Of a stretch of 38,505 bases of DNA, positions 1 through 6,993 are shown in pieces. The DNA lies in contig JAYFNU010000041.1 in NCBI GenBank assembly GCA_034933305.1, positions 1-38,505 on the forward strand, in the 5' to 3' direction. The stretch is from JAYFNU01 sp034933305 (lineage in GTDB: Bacteria > Bacillota > Clostridia > Oscillospirales > Ruminococcaceae). The position numbers and the translations under genes are program-made. The notes under the pieces were generated by a model, which saw only the letters and a program-made list of their open reading frames with translations, ran no database searches and was not told the DNA's origin. How positions within the stretch are numbered: position 1 is the first letter of the stretch; each line of letters starts with the position of its first letter.

Positions 1-7
1 TTTAAAT

Positions 8-24
8 ACGGCTTAAAACGGCTT
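8..24 (+). repeat. Tandem ACGGCTT heptamers upstream of the response regulator
   Basis: The heptamer ACGGCTT occurs at 8-14 and again at 18-24, a start-to-start spacing of 10 bp, about one helical turn. Tandem direct repeats with this phasing are typical of OmpR/PhoB-family sites, and the gene 60 bp downstream encodes such a regulator, so autoregulation is a reasonable inference. The window begins 7 bp earlier, so additional repeat units and any -35 element cannot be seen. Chance occurrence is possible. Confidence 0.3.
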
Positions 25-86
25 TTGATAGCTGGTCACGTCCGCGCGGGCCGGCGCGGACGACAAGTCTGACCGGAGGTCCGTTT

Positions 87-761
87 ATGCGGATACTGAT
101 CGTAGAGGATGAAAAAAGACTCGCGGACACCCTGTGCGAGATCGTCGAGCGCGAGCGCTATGAGGCGGACGCGTTCTACGACGGCGAGGAGGGCCTTGAG
201 AGCGCCCTGTCGGGGATCTATGATGCGGTGATCCTCGACGTGATGCTGCCCTACATGAGCGGCTTCGAGATCGTGCGCCGCATGCGCGACAAGGGCATCC
301 GCACGCCCGTCATCCTGCTGACCGCGCGCCGCGAGACGTCGGACAAGGTCACGGGGCTCGACGCCGGCGCGGATTATTATCTGACGAAACCCTTCGAGAC
401 GGACGAGCTGCTCGCGTGCCTGCGCGCGGTGCTGCGCCGCCAAGGCGACGTGGTCATGGAAAAACTCGCCTACGGCGACATCGAGCTCAACCTCTCGACG
501 CTCGAGCTGTCCTGCGGCGAGAAGAGCATAGCGCTTCGCAAAAAGGAATTCGATATCCTGTACCTGCTCATGCAGAACGCGGGGGGCGTGGTGACCAAGG
601 AGACGATCCTGCTCAAGATCTGGGGATATGAATCGGACGCCGAGGACAACAACGTCGAGGTCTACATCTCGTTCCTGCGCAAAAAGCTCACCTTCCTCGG
701 GTCGCGCGTTTCGATCGTCACGCTGCGCAACACCGGCTACCGGCTGGAGGAGAGCGCATGA
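87..761 (+). CDS. OmpR/PhoB-family two-component response regulator
   Basis: This 224-aa cytoplasmic protein is a DNA-binding response regulator. Residues 1-115 form a receiver domain: acidic residues in VEDEK at the N-terminus, the phosphoacceptor Asp51 in ILDVMLP, the conserved Thr in LLTAR, and Lys in LTKPF. Residues about 125-222 form a winged-helix effector domain with the usual ELSCGEKSIALRKKEFDILY opening and a TGYRLE ending. GGAGGT lies 6 nt before the ATG. The stop overlaps the start of the histidine kinase gene by 4 bp (ATGA), so the two are translationally coupled cognate partners. The ABC exporter genes 66 bp beyond the kinase are a plausible target. Family assignment is firm; the stimulus is unknown. 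Confidence 0.95.
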   Translation: MRILIVEDEKRLADTLCEIVERERYEADAFYDGEEGLESALSGIYDAVILDVMLPYMSGFEIVRRMRDKGIRTPVILLTARRETSDKVTGLDAGADYYLTKPFETDELLACLRAVLRRQGDVVMEKLAYGDIELNLSTLELSCGEKSIALRKKEFDILYLLMQNAGGVVTKETILLKIWGYESDAEDNNVEVYISFLRKKLTFLGSRVSIVTLRNTGYRLEESA

Positions 762-1963
762 TCAAAAAACTCAAATGGAAGTTCGTCGCCATCTCGATGG
801 CGCTCGTGTGCGCGGTGCTGCTCGCCGTGTTCGGCACGGTGCTGCTCATGACGCGGTCGAGCCTCGAGCGCATATCGAACGAGGCGCTGAACCGCGCGCT
901 CCAGGAGGGGTCGTCCTCCTTTCAGGCGCCCGGCAACGGCGGCGGCGGGGCGATCCCGACGTTCACCGTCACCATCGACGAGTCGAACACGATCTATGTG
1001 ACGAGCAACCGCTTTTTCAAACTCGACAACGACACGCTTGTGGCGGTGTGCGGCGAATGTCTCGACCGCGGCACGCAAAGCGGCGTGCTCGAGAAATACG
1101 GGCTGCGCTTTCTGCGCGCGGACGGCGACAATGCGACGGAGATCGCCTTCGCGGATCTCACCTATGAGCGCGGCGTGCTGCGCGGGCTGCTGACCACCTC
1201 GGCGTACGTCGGCGGCGGCGCCATCCTCATTCTGTTCACGCTCTGCGTGCTGCTGTCGTCGCTCGCCGTGCGTCCGGCGCAGCAGGCGTGGGACCGGCAG
1301 CGCAGCTTCGTCGCCGACGCGTCGCACGAGCTCAACACGCCGCTGACGGTCATCATCTCCAACGTCGGGCTGCTCGCGCAGCAGACGCAGGGCACGGCGC
1401 AGGAGGAGCGCGTCGAGCGCGTCAAATACGAGGCGGAGCGCATGAAGTCCCTCACGGGGGATCTGCTGTCGCTTGCCCGGCTCGACAACCCCGACCGGAA
1501 GCTGATCCGCTCGGAGGTCAATCTGTCGGATATCGCCTACCAGAGCGTGCTGCTCTTTGAGCCCGTCTTTTTCGACGAGGGCAAAGAGGTGCGCAGCCAC
1601 ATCGAAAAGGATGTGCGGATGATCGGCGACGAATCGCAGCTCAAGCAGCTGCTCGAGATCCTGCTCGACAACGCGCGCAAGTACGGCGACGCGGCGATGC
1701 CCGTCGACGTGAGCGTCGCGTCGCTCGGCAAGAAGAAGGCCGCCCTGACGGTCCGCAACTTCGGCGAGGTCATCCCGAAGGAGAAGCTCCAGCACCTGTT
1801 CGAGCGCTTTTACCGCACCGATGAGGCGCGCACGCAGGGCGGCGGCTACGGGCTCGGTCTCGCCATCGCGAAGGGCATCGCGCAGTCGCACGGCGGCACC
1901 ATCCGCGCCGACAGCGACGCCGCGAACGGCACCGTGTTCACGGTGACGCTGCCGACCGCATAG
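758..1963 (+). CDS. Sensor histidine kinase, cognate to the upstream regulator
   Basis: This 401-aa membrane kinase has a transmembrane helix at about 9-32, an extracytoplasmic segment of roughly 110 residues, and a second helix at about 145-170. The H-box DASHELNTPL (phosphoacceptor His190) follows the second membrane segment almost directly, so little or no HAMP linker is visible. The catalytic domain shows an N-box (LLDNARKYGD), an F-box (LFERFYRTDEAR) and the G2 motif GGYGLGLAIAKG. The H-box has Asn where many homologues have Lys (HELKTPL), a tolerated change. It shares ATGA with the regulator. The extracytoplasmic part contains a short Gly-rich stretch (GNGGGG) and is not a recognised sensor domain, so the ligand cannot be named. 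Confidence 0.93.
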   Translation: MIKKLKWKFVAISMALVCAVLLAVFGTVLLMTRSSLERISNEALNRALQEGSSSFQAPGNGGGGAIPTFTVTIDESNTIYVTSNRFFKLDNDTLVAVCGECLDRGTQSGVLEKYGLRFLRADGDNATEIAFADLTYERGVLRGLLTTSAYVGGGAILILFTLCVLLSSLAVRPAQQAWDRQRSFVADASHELNTPLTVIISNVGLLAQQTQGTAQEERVERVKYEAERMKSLTGDLLSLARLDNPDRKLIRSEVNLSDIAYQSVLLFEPVFFDEGKEVRSHIEKDVRMIGDESQLKQLLEILLDNARKYGDAAMPVDVSVASLGKKKAALTVRNFGEVIPKEKLQHLFERFYRTDEARTQGGGYGLGLAIAKGIAQSHGGTIRADSDAANGTVFTVTLPTA

Positions 1964-2029
1964 CGGCCCGTTCAATTTGCGTTGATTTGAATTCAACATA
2001 GAAAAAAAGATCCGGAGGAAAAGAAAGCT

Positions 2030-2980
2030 TTGATCGAAGTAAAACATCTCGTCAAAGATTACGGCGGACACGTCGCGGTGTCCGACCTGACCTTCGACGT
2101 GGAGGACAACCAGATCTACGGTTTCCTCGGCCCGAACGGCGCCGGCAAGACGACGACGATGAACATCATGACGGGCTACATCGGCGCGACGAGCGGCGAT
2201 GTGCTCATCAACGGCGTGAGCGTCACCGACGATCCGATCGCGGCCAAGAAGCAGATCGGATACCTGCCCGAGCTGCCGCCGCTGTATCCCGACATGACGG
2301 CGGCGGAATACCTTGAATTTGCGGCCGAGATCAAGGGCATCGCGAAGAGCGCGCGCGGGGAAGCCATCGAAAAGGCGATGCAGACGACGGGCATCGAAGA
2401 TGTCCAGGACCGGCTGCTCAAGAACCTGTCGAAGGGCTACCGGCAGCGCGTCGGCCTCGCGCAGGCCATCCTCGGCATGCCGCCCATCATCATCCTCGAC
2501 GAGCCGACCGTCGGCCTCGATCCCAAACAGATCATCGAGATCCGCGACCTCATCCGCTCGCTCGGCAAGGAGCACACCGTCATCCTCAGCTCGCACATCC
2601 TGTCCGAGGTCAGCGCCGTTTGCGACAAGGTCATGATCATTTCGAACGGCAGGCTCGTCGCCTGCGACACGCCCGAAAAGCTCGAGTACATGCTCAGCGG
2701 AAAAGGGCAGCTGACCGTCACGGCGAAGGGCAAAAAGGCCGACGCCGAGAAGGCGCTGCGCGCGCTGCAGGGCTGCTCGGTGAGCTTCGGCGAGAGCGGG
2801 GAAAAGGGGACCGTCCGCTTCACGATCGAAGCGCAGGACGGCCGCGATATCCGCGAGGCGGTCTTCGGCGCCTTCGCCAAGGCGGGCGTGCCGCTGCTCG
2901 AGATGCGCCGGGAGCACGCGTCGCTCGAGGAGGTCTTCCTCGACCTGACGGCGCAGGATGAAACGGAGGAGGAAGCATGA
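2030..2980 (+). CDS. ABC transporter ATP-binding protein (GldA/CcmA type)
   Basis: A 316-aa ATPase subunit of an ABC-2-type exporter. It has a canonical Walker A (GPNGAGKTT, near residue 35), signature LSKGYRQR, Walker B ILDEPTVGLDP and H-loop SSHILSEV, so it should hydrolyse ATP. The last ~90 residues form the C-terminal extension typical of multidrug- or GldA-type ATPases. I place the start at the TTG at 2030, because GGAGGAA sits 11 nt upstream and the sequence from there (IEVKHLVKDYGGHVAV) matches the family's normal N-terminus. It overlaps the permease gene by 4 bp. The permease, GldG-like protein and DUF4340 protein follow in the usual order for GldAFG-like exporters; the cargo is not known. 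Confidence 0.95.
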   Translation: MIEVKHLVKDYGGHVAVSDLTFDVEDNQIYGFLGPNGAGKTTTMNIMTGYIGATSGDVLINGVSVTDDPIAAKKQIGYLPELPPLYPDMTAAEYLEFAAEIKGIAKSARGEAIEKAMQTTGIEDVQDRLLKNLSKGYRQRVGLAQAILGMPPIIILDEPTVGLDPKQIIEIRDLIRSLGKEHTVILSSHILSEVSAVCDKVMIISNGRLVACDTPEKLEYMLSGKGQLTVTAKGKKADAEKALRALQGCSVSFGESGEKGTVRFTIEAQDGRDIREAVFGAFAKAGVPLLEMRREHASLEEVFLDLTAQDETEEEA

Positions 2981-3843
2981 AAGCCGTAATGAAGCGCGAA
3001 TGGAATTCGCTCTACAATACGATGACGGCGCCCATTTTTTCGGCGGTGCTCATCGCCGTCATCGGCATCTATTTCGTCGCCTATAATCTCAATTCGGGGT
3101 ATCCCTATTTCGCCTACACGCTGCTGAGCACGCTGTTCATCCTCATGGTCACCGTGCCGCTGCTGACGATGCGCAGCTTTTCGGACGAGCGCAAGCAGAA
3201 GACCGACCAGATCCTGCTCACGAGCCCGCTGCGCGTGGGGGACATCGTGCTCGGAAAATTCTTCGCCCTTTGCGGGGTGCTGCTGTTCCCGTGCCTGCTG
3301 TTCTGCGTGTGCCCGCTCATCATCGGCAGCATCGGCACGTCGTATCCGCTGACGGATTACAGCGCGCTGCTCGCCTACTTCTTCATCGGCGCGATGTTCA
3401 TCTCCGTGGGGATGTACGTCTCCTCGCTGACCGAGAGTCAGGTCATCGCGGCCGTGGGCACCTTCGCGGCGCTGCTGGTCATCTATTTGTGGCAGGGCAT
3501 CGCCTCGCTGCTGCCGACGACGGCAAAGGGCAGCGCGGCGGTCGTCGCCATCGTGCTCACGGCGCTGTGCCTCGCGTTCTACAACTCGACGAAAAACTGG
3601 GTCTCGGCGCTCATCGCCTGGCTCGTCGGCGCGGCGGCCATCGTCGCCGTGCTGCTGCTCAAGCCCGACTGGCTCGCCGATCTCTTCAGCGTGTATCTTG
3701 CGGACATCGCCGTGACGTCCATCTATGAAAACTTCGCCTATAACAATCTGTTCGATCTTTCCGGGCTGCTCAGCGTGATCATCGGGACGGCGTTCATGCT
3801 GTTCCTGACGGCACAGTCGCTCGAAAAGCGGCGCTGGAGCTGA
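2977..3843 (+). CDS. ABC-2 type permease (GldF-like)
   Basis: This 288-aa integral membrane protein has about six hydrophobic segments and a cytoplasmic loop with the ABC-2 permease pattern RSFSDERKQKTDQILLTSPL followed by RVGDIVLGKFFA, which is characteristic of GldF-like subunits. It should dimerise and pair with the ATPase encoded immediately upstream (ATGA overlap). A 15-bp gap containing GAGAGGAGG separates it from the GldG-like gene. In Bacteroidota, Gld proteins serve gliding or secretion, but in Clostridia the same gene set occurs without gliding, so only an export or cell-surface role is inferred here. The family call is firm; the substrate is unknown. Confidence 0.93.
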   Translation: MKAVMKREWNSLYNTMTAPIFSAVLIAVIGIYFVAYNLNSGYPYFAYTLLSTLFILMVTVPLLTMRSFSDERKQKTDQILLTSPLRVGDIVLGKFFALCGVLLFPCLLFCVCPLIIGSIGTSYPLTDYSALLAYFFIGAMFISVGMYVSSLTESQVIAAVGTFAALLVIYLWQGIASLLPTTAKGSAAVVAIVLTALCLAFYNSTKNWVSALIAWLVGAAAIVAVLLLKPDWLADLFSVYLADIAVTSIYENFAYNNLFDLSGLLSVIIGTAFMLFLTAQSLEKRRWS

Positions 3844-3858
3844 GAGGAGGCACGGACA

Positions 3859-5550
3859 ATGAAAAAAGAAATGAAAAAGAAGATCGACGCCGCGCAGGAA
3901 GCGGCGCAGCAGACGGCCGCGCAGGCCGATGAGATTGCGGAAAAGGCGGCGGACGACGCCGCGAAGGCCGCCGAAACCGCGCGGCAGGCGGACGAGACCG
4001 CGGAAAAGGCCGCGGACGACGCCGCGCAGGAAGCGGCGCAGCAGACGGCCGCGCAGGCCGATGAGATTGCGGAAAAGGCCGCGGACGACGCCGCGAAGAC
4101 CGCGGAAACGGCCGCGGACGACGACGCCGGGAAGAGCCCGGCGCCCAAAAAGATCAGGGACGCGCTGCGGGAGATGTTCTCCACGCGCGCGTATCGCAGC
4201 GGCGCGCGCTCGTCGCTCATGACGGTCATCGTCGCGGCCATCGCGCTCGTCGCCGTGCTGCTCGTCGGCCTGCTGCCGGACAGCGTCGCGAAGATCGACA
4301 TCAGCGCGTCGAAGGTCTACACCATCGGGGACGTGACGAAGGAGCTGCTCGCGGGTCTCACCGACGACGTCAAGCTCACCGTCATCGCCGTCCCGGACGA
4401 GCTCGACGTGCGCATCGACAAGCTCGTCAAGCAGTATGTCCAGAACAGCGACCACATCACGAGCGAGATCGTCGACCCCGTCAGCGATCCCGGCACGGTG
4501 TCGTCGCTCGGCGCGTCGGAAAACACCATCCTCGTCACCAACGAGGCGACGGGCAAGAGCCGCACCGTCTCGTTCGACGACATCATCCAGTACGACGAAT
4601 ATTCCTACTATTATTCGGGCACGAAGACCGAGACCGCGTTTGACGGCGAGGGGCAGCTCACGAGCGCCATCAACGCCGTGTGCACGAGCAACAGCGAGCT
4701 CGTCTGCTTCACCGAGGGGCACGGCGAGACCGCCGTCGCCACGACGGTGCAGGACCGGCTGACAAAGCTCAGCCTCGCGAGCGACAGCGTCAACCTGCTG
4801 CTCGACGGCGGCATCCCCGCGGGCTGCACGCTGCTCGTCTTCAACGGCCCGACGGCGGATCTCGCCGACGACGAGGCCGCGATGGTGCGCGCGTATCTCG
4901 CGGCGGGCGGAAACGTCATGTATGTCGGCGCCGCGCAGCCCGTGCGCCTCGCGAATTTTGAGTCGATCCTTTCGGAATACGGCATCGCCCCCGTCGACGG
5001 CTATATCGCCGACCCGTCGCGCTGCTACCAGAACGCCTATTATATCTTCCCCGAGCTCGGCAATTCGGGCGACATCGTCGGCTCGCTCAGCAGCGACGCG
5101 CTCGTGCTGCTCATCAATACCGGCGGCTTCGCGATGCCCGACGGCGCCGACGAAAGCGTCACCACCGACACCTTCCTCACGACGACCGACGGGGGACTCG
5201 CCGTCACCGAGACCGCGCAGACCGAGGGCGAGTACGCGCTCGGCATCAGCGCCGAAAAGAAGGCCGACGACGGCACCGTCTCGCACGTCGTCGCGCTGTC
5301 GAGCATCAATCTCATCGACAGCAGCGTCACCTCCGCGTTCACGAACGTGTCGAACGTCGACGTCTATGTCAACGCCGTCGCGAGCTTCTTCGGGGATGTC
5401 GCGAACGTCTCCATCGACGCGAAGAGCCTGCAGGTGCCGACGAACGCCCTCACGGGCGGCACCTTCTACCGCCTGCTGTTCGTGTTTGTCATTCCCCTCG
5501 CGCTGCTCATCGGCGGCTTCGTCGTCTGGAACCGCCGCCGCAAGGCCTGA
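3859..5550 (+). CDS. GldG-like ABC auxiliary protein with Ala-rich repeat N-terminus
   Basis: A 563-aa protein in two parts. Residues about 5-95 are an Ala/Glu/Asp/Gln/Lys-rich repeat predicted to be amphipathic helix or coiled coil; a 27-residue segment is repeated at DNA level. A short basic linker (about 97-115) leads to a transmembrane helix near 117-136. The rest is the extracytoplasmic GldG/ABC_transp_aux domain, recognisable from IDISASKVYTIGDVTKELL and the EIVDPVSDPG segment, and it ends with a second transmembrane helix and a basic RRRKA tail. GldG-like subunits normally start just before the first membrane helix, so the ~95-residue cytoplasmic repeat extension is unusual. It probably acts with the ATPase and permease upstream and the DUF4340 protein 12 bp downstream. 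Confidence 0.88.
   Translation: MKKEMKKKIDAAQEAAQQTAAQADEIAEKAADDAAKAAETARQADETAEKAADDAAQEAAQQTAAQADEIAEKAADDAAKTAETAADDDAGKSPAPKKIRDALREMFSTRAYRSGARSSLMTVIVAAIALVAVLLVGLLPDSVAKIDISASKVYTIGDVTKELLAGLTDDVKLTVIAVPDELDVRIDKLVKQYVQNSDHITSEIVDPVSDPGTVSSLGASENTILVTNEATGKSRTVSFDDIIQYDEYSYYYSGTKTETAFDGEGQLTSAINAVCTSNSELVCFTEGHGETAVATTVQDRLTKLSLASDSVNLLLDGGIPAGCTLLVFNGPTADLADDEAAMVRAYLAAGGNVMYVGAAQPVRLANFESILSEYGIAPVDGYIADPSRCYQNAYYIFPELGNSGDIVGSLSSDALVLLINTGGFAMPDGADESVTTDTFLTTTDGGLAVTETAQTEGEYALGISAEKKADDGTVSHVVALSSINLIDSSVTSAFTNVSNVDVYVNAVASFFGDVANVSIDAKSLQVPTNALTGGTFYRLLFVFVIPLALLIGGFVVWNRRRKA
3886..4098 (+). repeat. 81-bp near-identical direct repeat within the GldG-like gene
   Basis: Positions 3886-3966 and 4018-4098 are 81-bp copies that differ at one base by my reading, offset by 132 bp (44 codons). 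They encode DAAQEAAQQTAAQADEIAEK-type segments. The intervening 51 bp encodes a related Ala/Glu/Asp-rich sequence, so the tract looks like an expanding in-frame repeat. Near-identity at synonymous positions implies recent duplication or gene conversion, and copy number may vary between strains. Confidence 0.85.
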
Positions 5551-5562
5551 CCGGAGGCGCGT

Positions 5563-6621
5563 ATGAATAAAAAGAATCTGCCGCTGCTCATCCTCGCCGG
5601 CGTGCTCGCCCTGCTCGTCGCGGCCTACTTCGTCATCACCGCCGCCGTCAAAAGCGGCGAGGAGAAGAAGGCGCAGGCGCAGGCGGCGGCCGCGGCCGTC
5701 AGCTCGCTCGGCGACGTGACCGGCATCGCCGCCGTCGACGCCGCGGGCGCGGGCCTCTCGTTCGACAAGACGGCCGACGGCTGGGTGTGCGCGCAGTACG
5801 CGGACTGGCCCATCGCGCAGGACGCCGCGGCGACGTATGCGGACGCATACGGGAATCTCTCCGCCTCGCGCATCCTCACGGACCACGGCGACCCCGCGGA
5901 CTACGGCCTCGACGCGCCGCAGTATGTCTTCACCGCGACGGACGGCAGCGCGACCGAGACGCTGTCGCTGAGCAAAAGCAGCAACGGCCGCCGGTACGCC
6001 ATGCTCGGCGGCGACGACCGGATCTTCGTCGTCGACGACAGCCTTGCGGATTACGCCGCGCGCGGCATCCTCAGCTGGGTCGCCTACGAGACGCTGCCGT
6101 ATTACACGGCGGACGACGTCACGGCCGTCGAGCTCGACCGCGGCGGCACGGTGTGCGATTACACCCGCTACGAGGTCGAAGGGGACGCGCAGACGGGCGC
6201 CGATGCGTCGGGCGACACATCGGATACCGCCGCGGCCGCGCCCGCCTATGCGTGGCGCGCCGCCAAAGACGGCGCGGACTTCGACATCGTCGACACCAAC
6301 GTGGACACGGCGCTGTACGATCTCACCCAGCTCGCGCAGAGCGCCTGCGTCGCCTACGATCCCGACAAGGCGGCGCTCGCCGCCTACGGCTTCGACGGCA
6401 GCGAAACGACGCTGCGCGTCACCTATCTCAGCGACGGCGCCGAAAAGACGGTCACGCTGCGCTTCGGCGCCACCGTGACGGTCGGCAGCACGCTGTATCA
6501 GTATCTGATGGTCAACGAGGACGCCGCGGTGACGACCGTGCAGGCCGACACCGCCGCCGAACTCTTCTCGCTGCTCATAAGCGGCGCCGCGGACGGCGCT
6601 TCGGCCCAGAATGCGGGCTGA
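5563..6621 (+). CDS. DUF4340 domain protein, membrane-anchored
   Basis: A 352-aa protein with one N-terminal transmembrane helix (about residues 5-26, LLILAGVLALLVAAYFVIT) followed by a short Lys/Ala-rich segment and a large extracytoplasmic domain. The segments LSLSKSSNGRRYAMLGGDDR and IFVVDDSLADYA, with alternating strands and turns, fit DUF4340 proteins, which commonly accompany GldFG-like ABC genes. It lies 12 bp after the GldG-like stop, with GGAGG 10 nt before its ATG, and is the last large gene of this operon. A likely role is as an extracytoplasmic partner of the exporter; no enzymatic motif is visible. DUF4340 is recalled from sequence pattern and context, not from a profile search. 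Confidence 0.82.
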   Translation: MNKKNLPLLILAGVLALLVAAYFVITAAVKSGEEKKAQAQAAAAAVSSLGDVTGIAAVDAAGAGLSFDKTADGWVCAQYADWPIAQDAAATYADAYGNLSASRILTDHGDPADYGLDAPQYVFTATDGSATETLSLSKSSNGRRYAMLGGDDRIFVVDDSLADYAARGILSWVAYETLPYYTADDVTAVELDRGGTVCDYTRYEVEGDAQTGADASGDTSDTAAAAPAYAWRAAKDGADFDIVDTNVDTALYDLTQLAQSACVAYDPDKAALAAYGFDGSETTLRVTYLSDGAEKTVTLRFGATVTVGSTLYQYLMVNEDAAVTTVQADTAAELFSLLISGAADGASAQNAG

Positions 6622-6669
6622 TCCGCAGTCCGCCCGCCATCCCGACATTTTGACAAGGAGTGATTTATC

Positions 6670-6888
6670 ATGGCAGTCGATCTCAAATCCATCGCATCGA
6701 AACTCGTGCAGAAGATCCAGAAGGATCCCTCTCTCATCACGTCCTTTACGAAGGACCCGCTGAAGACCGTCAAGAAGCTCGTCACCGAAGAACTGAGCGC
6801 CGATGAGCTGCAGACCGTCGTCAAGACGGTCGCGTCCAAGATCACCGCCGACAAGGCGGGCGATCTGCTCAAGAGCATCCTGAAATAA
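6670..6888 (+). CDS. Small helical protein of unknown function (72 aa)
   Basis: I do not recognise a named family with certainty. The 72-aa product is rich in Lys, Leu, Asp and Thr, has no membrane segment or cysteine, and reads as three to four amphipathic helices. The pattern KDPSLITSFTKDP...LVTEELSADELQTVVKTV resembles small clostridial proteins containing a KDPxLLxxFxKDP motif, and faintly the helical leaders of some RiPP precursors, although no core peptide follows. It has a strong ribosome binding site (AAGGAG, 9 nt before ATG), lies 48 bp after the DUF4340 gene, and is followed by a strong terminator, so it is probably the last gene of the exporter operon. It could be a regulator or a substrate of that exporter. 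Confidence 0.75.
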   Translation: MAVDLKSIASKLVQKIQKDPSLITSFTKDPLKTVKKLVTEELSADELQTVVKTVASKITADKAGDLLKSILK

Positions 6889-6907
6889 GACAGCGCAGCG
6901 CAGAAAA

Positions 6908-6936
6908 AGCCGCCGGAGCCTCCGGCGGCTTTTTTT
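6908..6936 (+). terminator. Rho-independent terminator of the exporter operon
   Basis: A 10-bp GC-rich stem (AGCCGCCGGA / TCCGGCGGCT, 6908-6917 and 6921-6930) with a 3-nt loop is followed by a run of seven T. It lies 20 bp after the stop of the 72-aa gene. Confidence 0.93.
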
Positions 6937-6954
6937 CGCGCTGCGGCGCGCGGC

Positions 6955-6992
6955 GGCAAAAAAAGAAGCAGGGCAGCGGCCCTGCTTCTTTT
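6955..6992 (-). terminator. Rho-independent terminator of the pseudo-ABC operon
   Basis: A 14-bp stem (6961-6974 pairs with 6979-6992) with loop AGCG starts just beyond the stop codon at 6994. On the minus strand it is followed by a T-run, read as the A-run at 6958-6964. It closes the operon that starts at 10622. Confidence 0.9.
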
Positions 6993-6993
6993 G

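Noticed and set aside
1981..1997. TTGAATTCAA palindrome (1987-1996) between the histidine kinase and the ABC ATPase genes
   Set aside because: A 10-bp AT-rich palindrome can occur by chance and no clear promoter is positioned around it. It is noted only as a possible operator.
2437..6648. A very long open frame on the minus strand opposite the ABC ATPase, permease, GldG-like and DUF4340 genes
   Set aside because: It is Arg/His/Asp/Glu-rich with no recognisable domain and lies antisense to well-supported genes. Long antisense frames are expected in GC-rich coding DNA. The same applies to those opposite 737-2917, 8247-10685, 11313-12914, 13661-15280, 15509-17875, 27280-29451, 29490-31232 and 36088-37932, apart from the genuine VOC gene at 27280-27675.
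6650..6655. TTGACA upstream of the 72-aa gene
   Set aside because: It overlaps the AAGGAG ribosome binding site, and the matching -10 position would fall inside the coding sequence.
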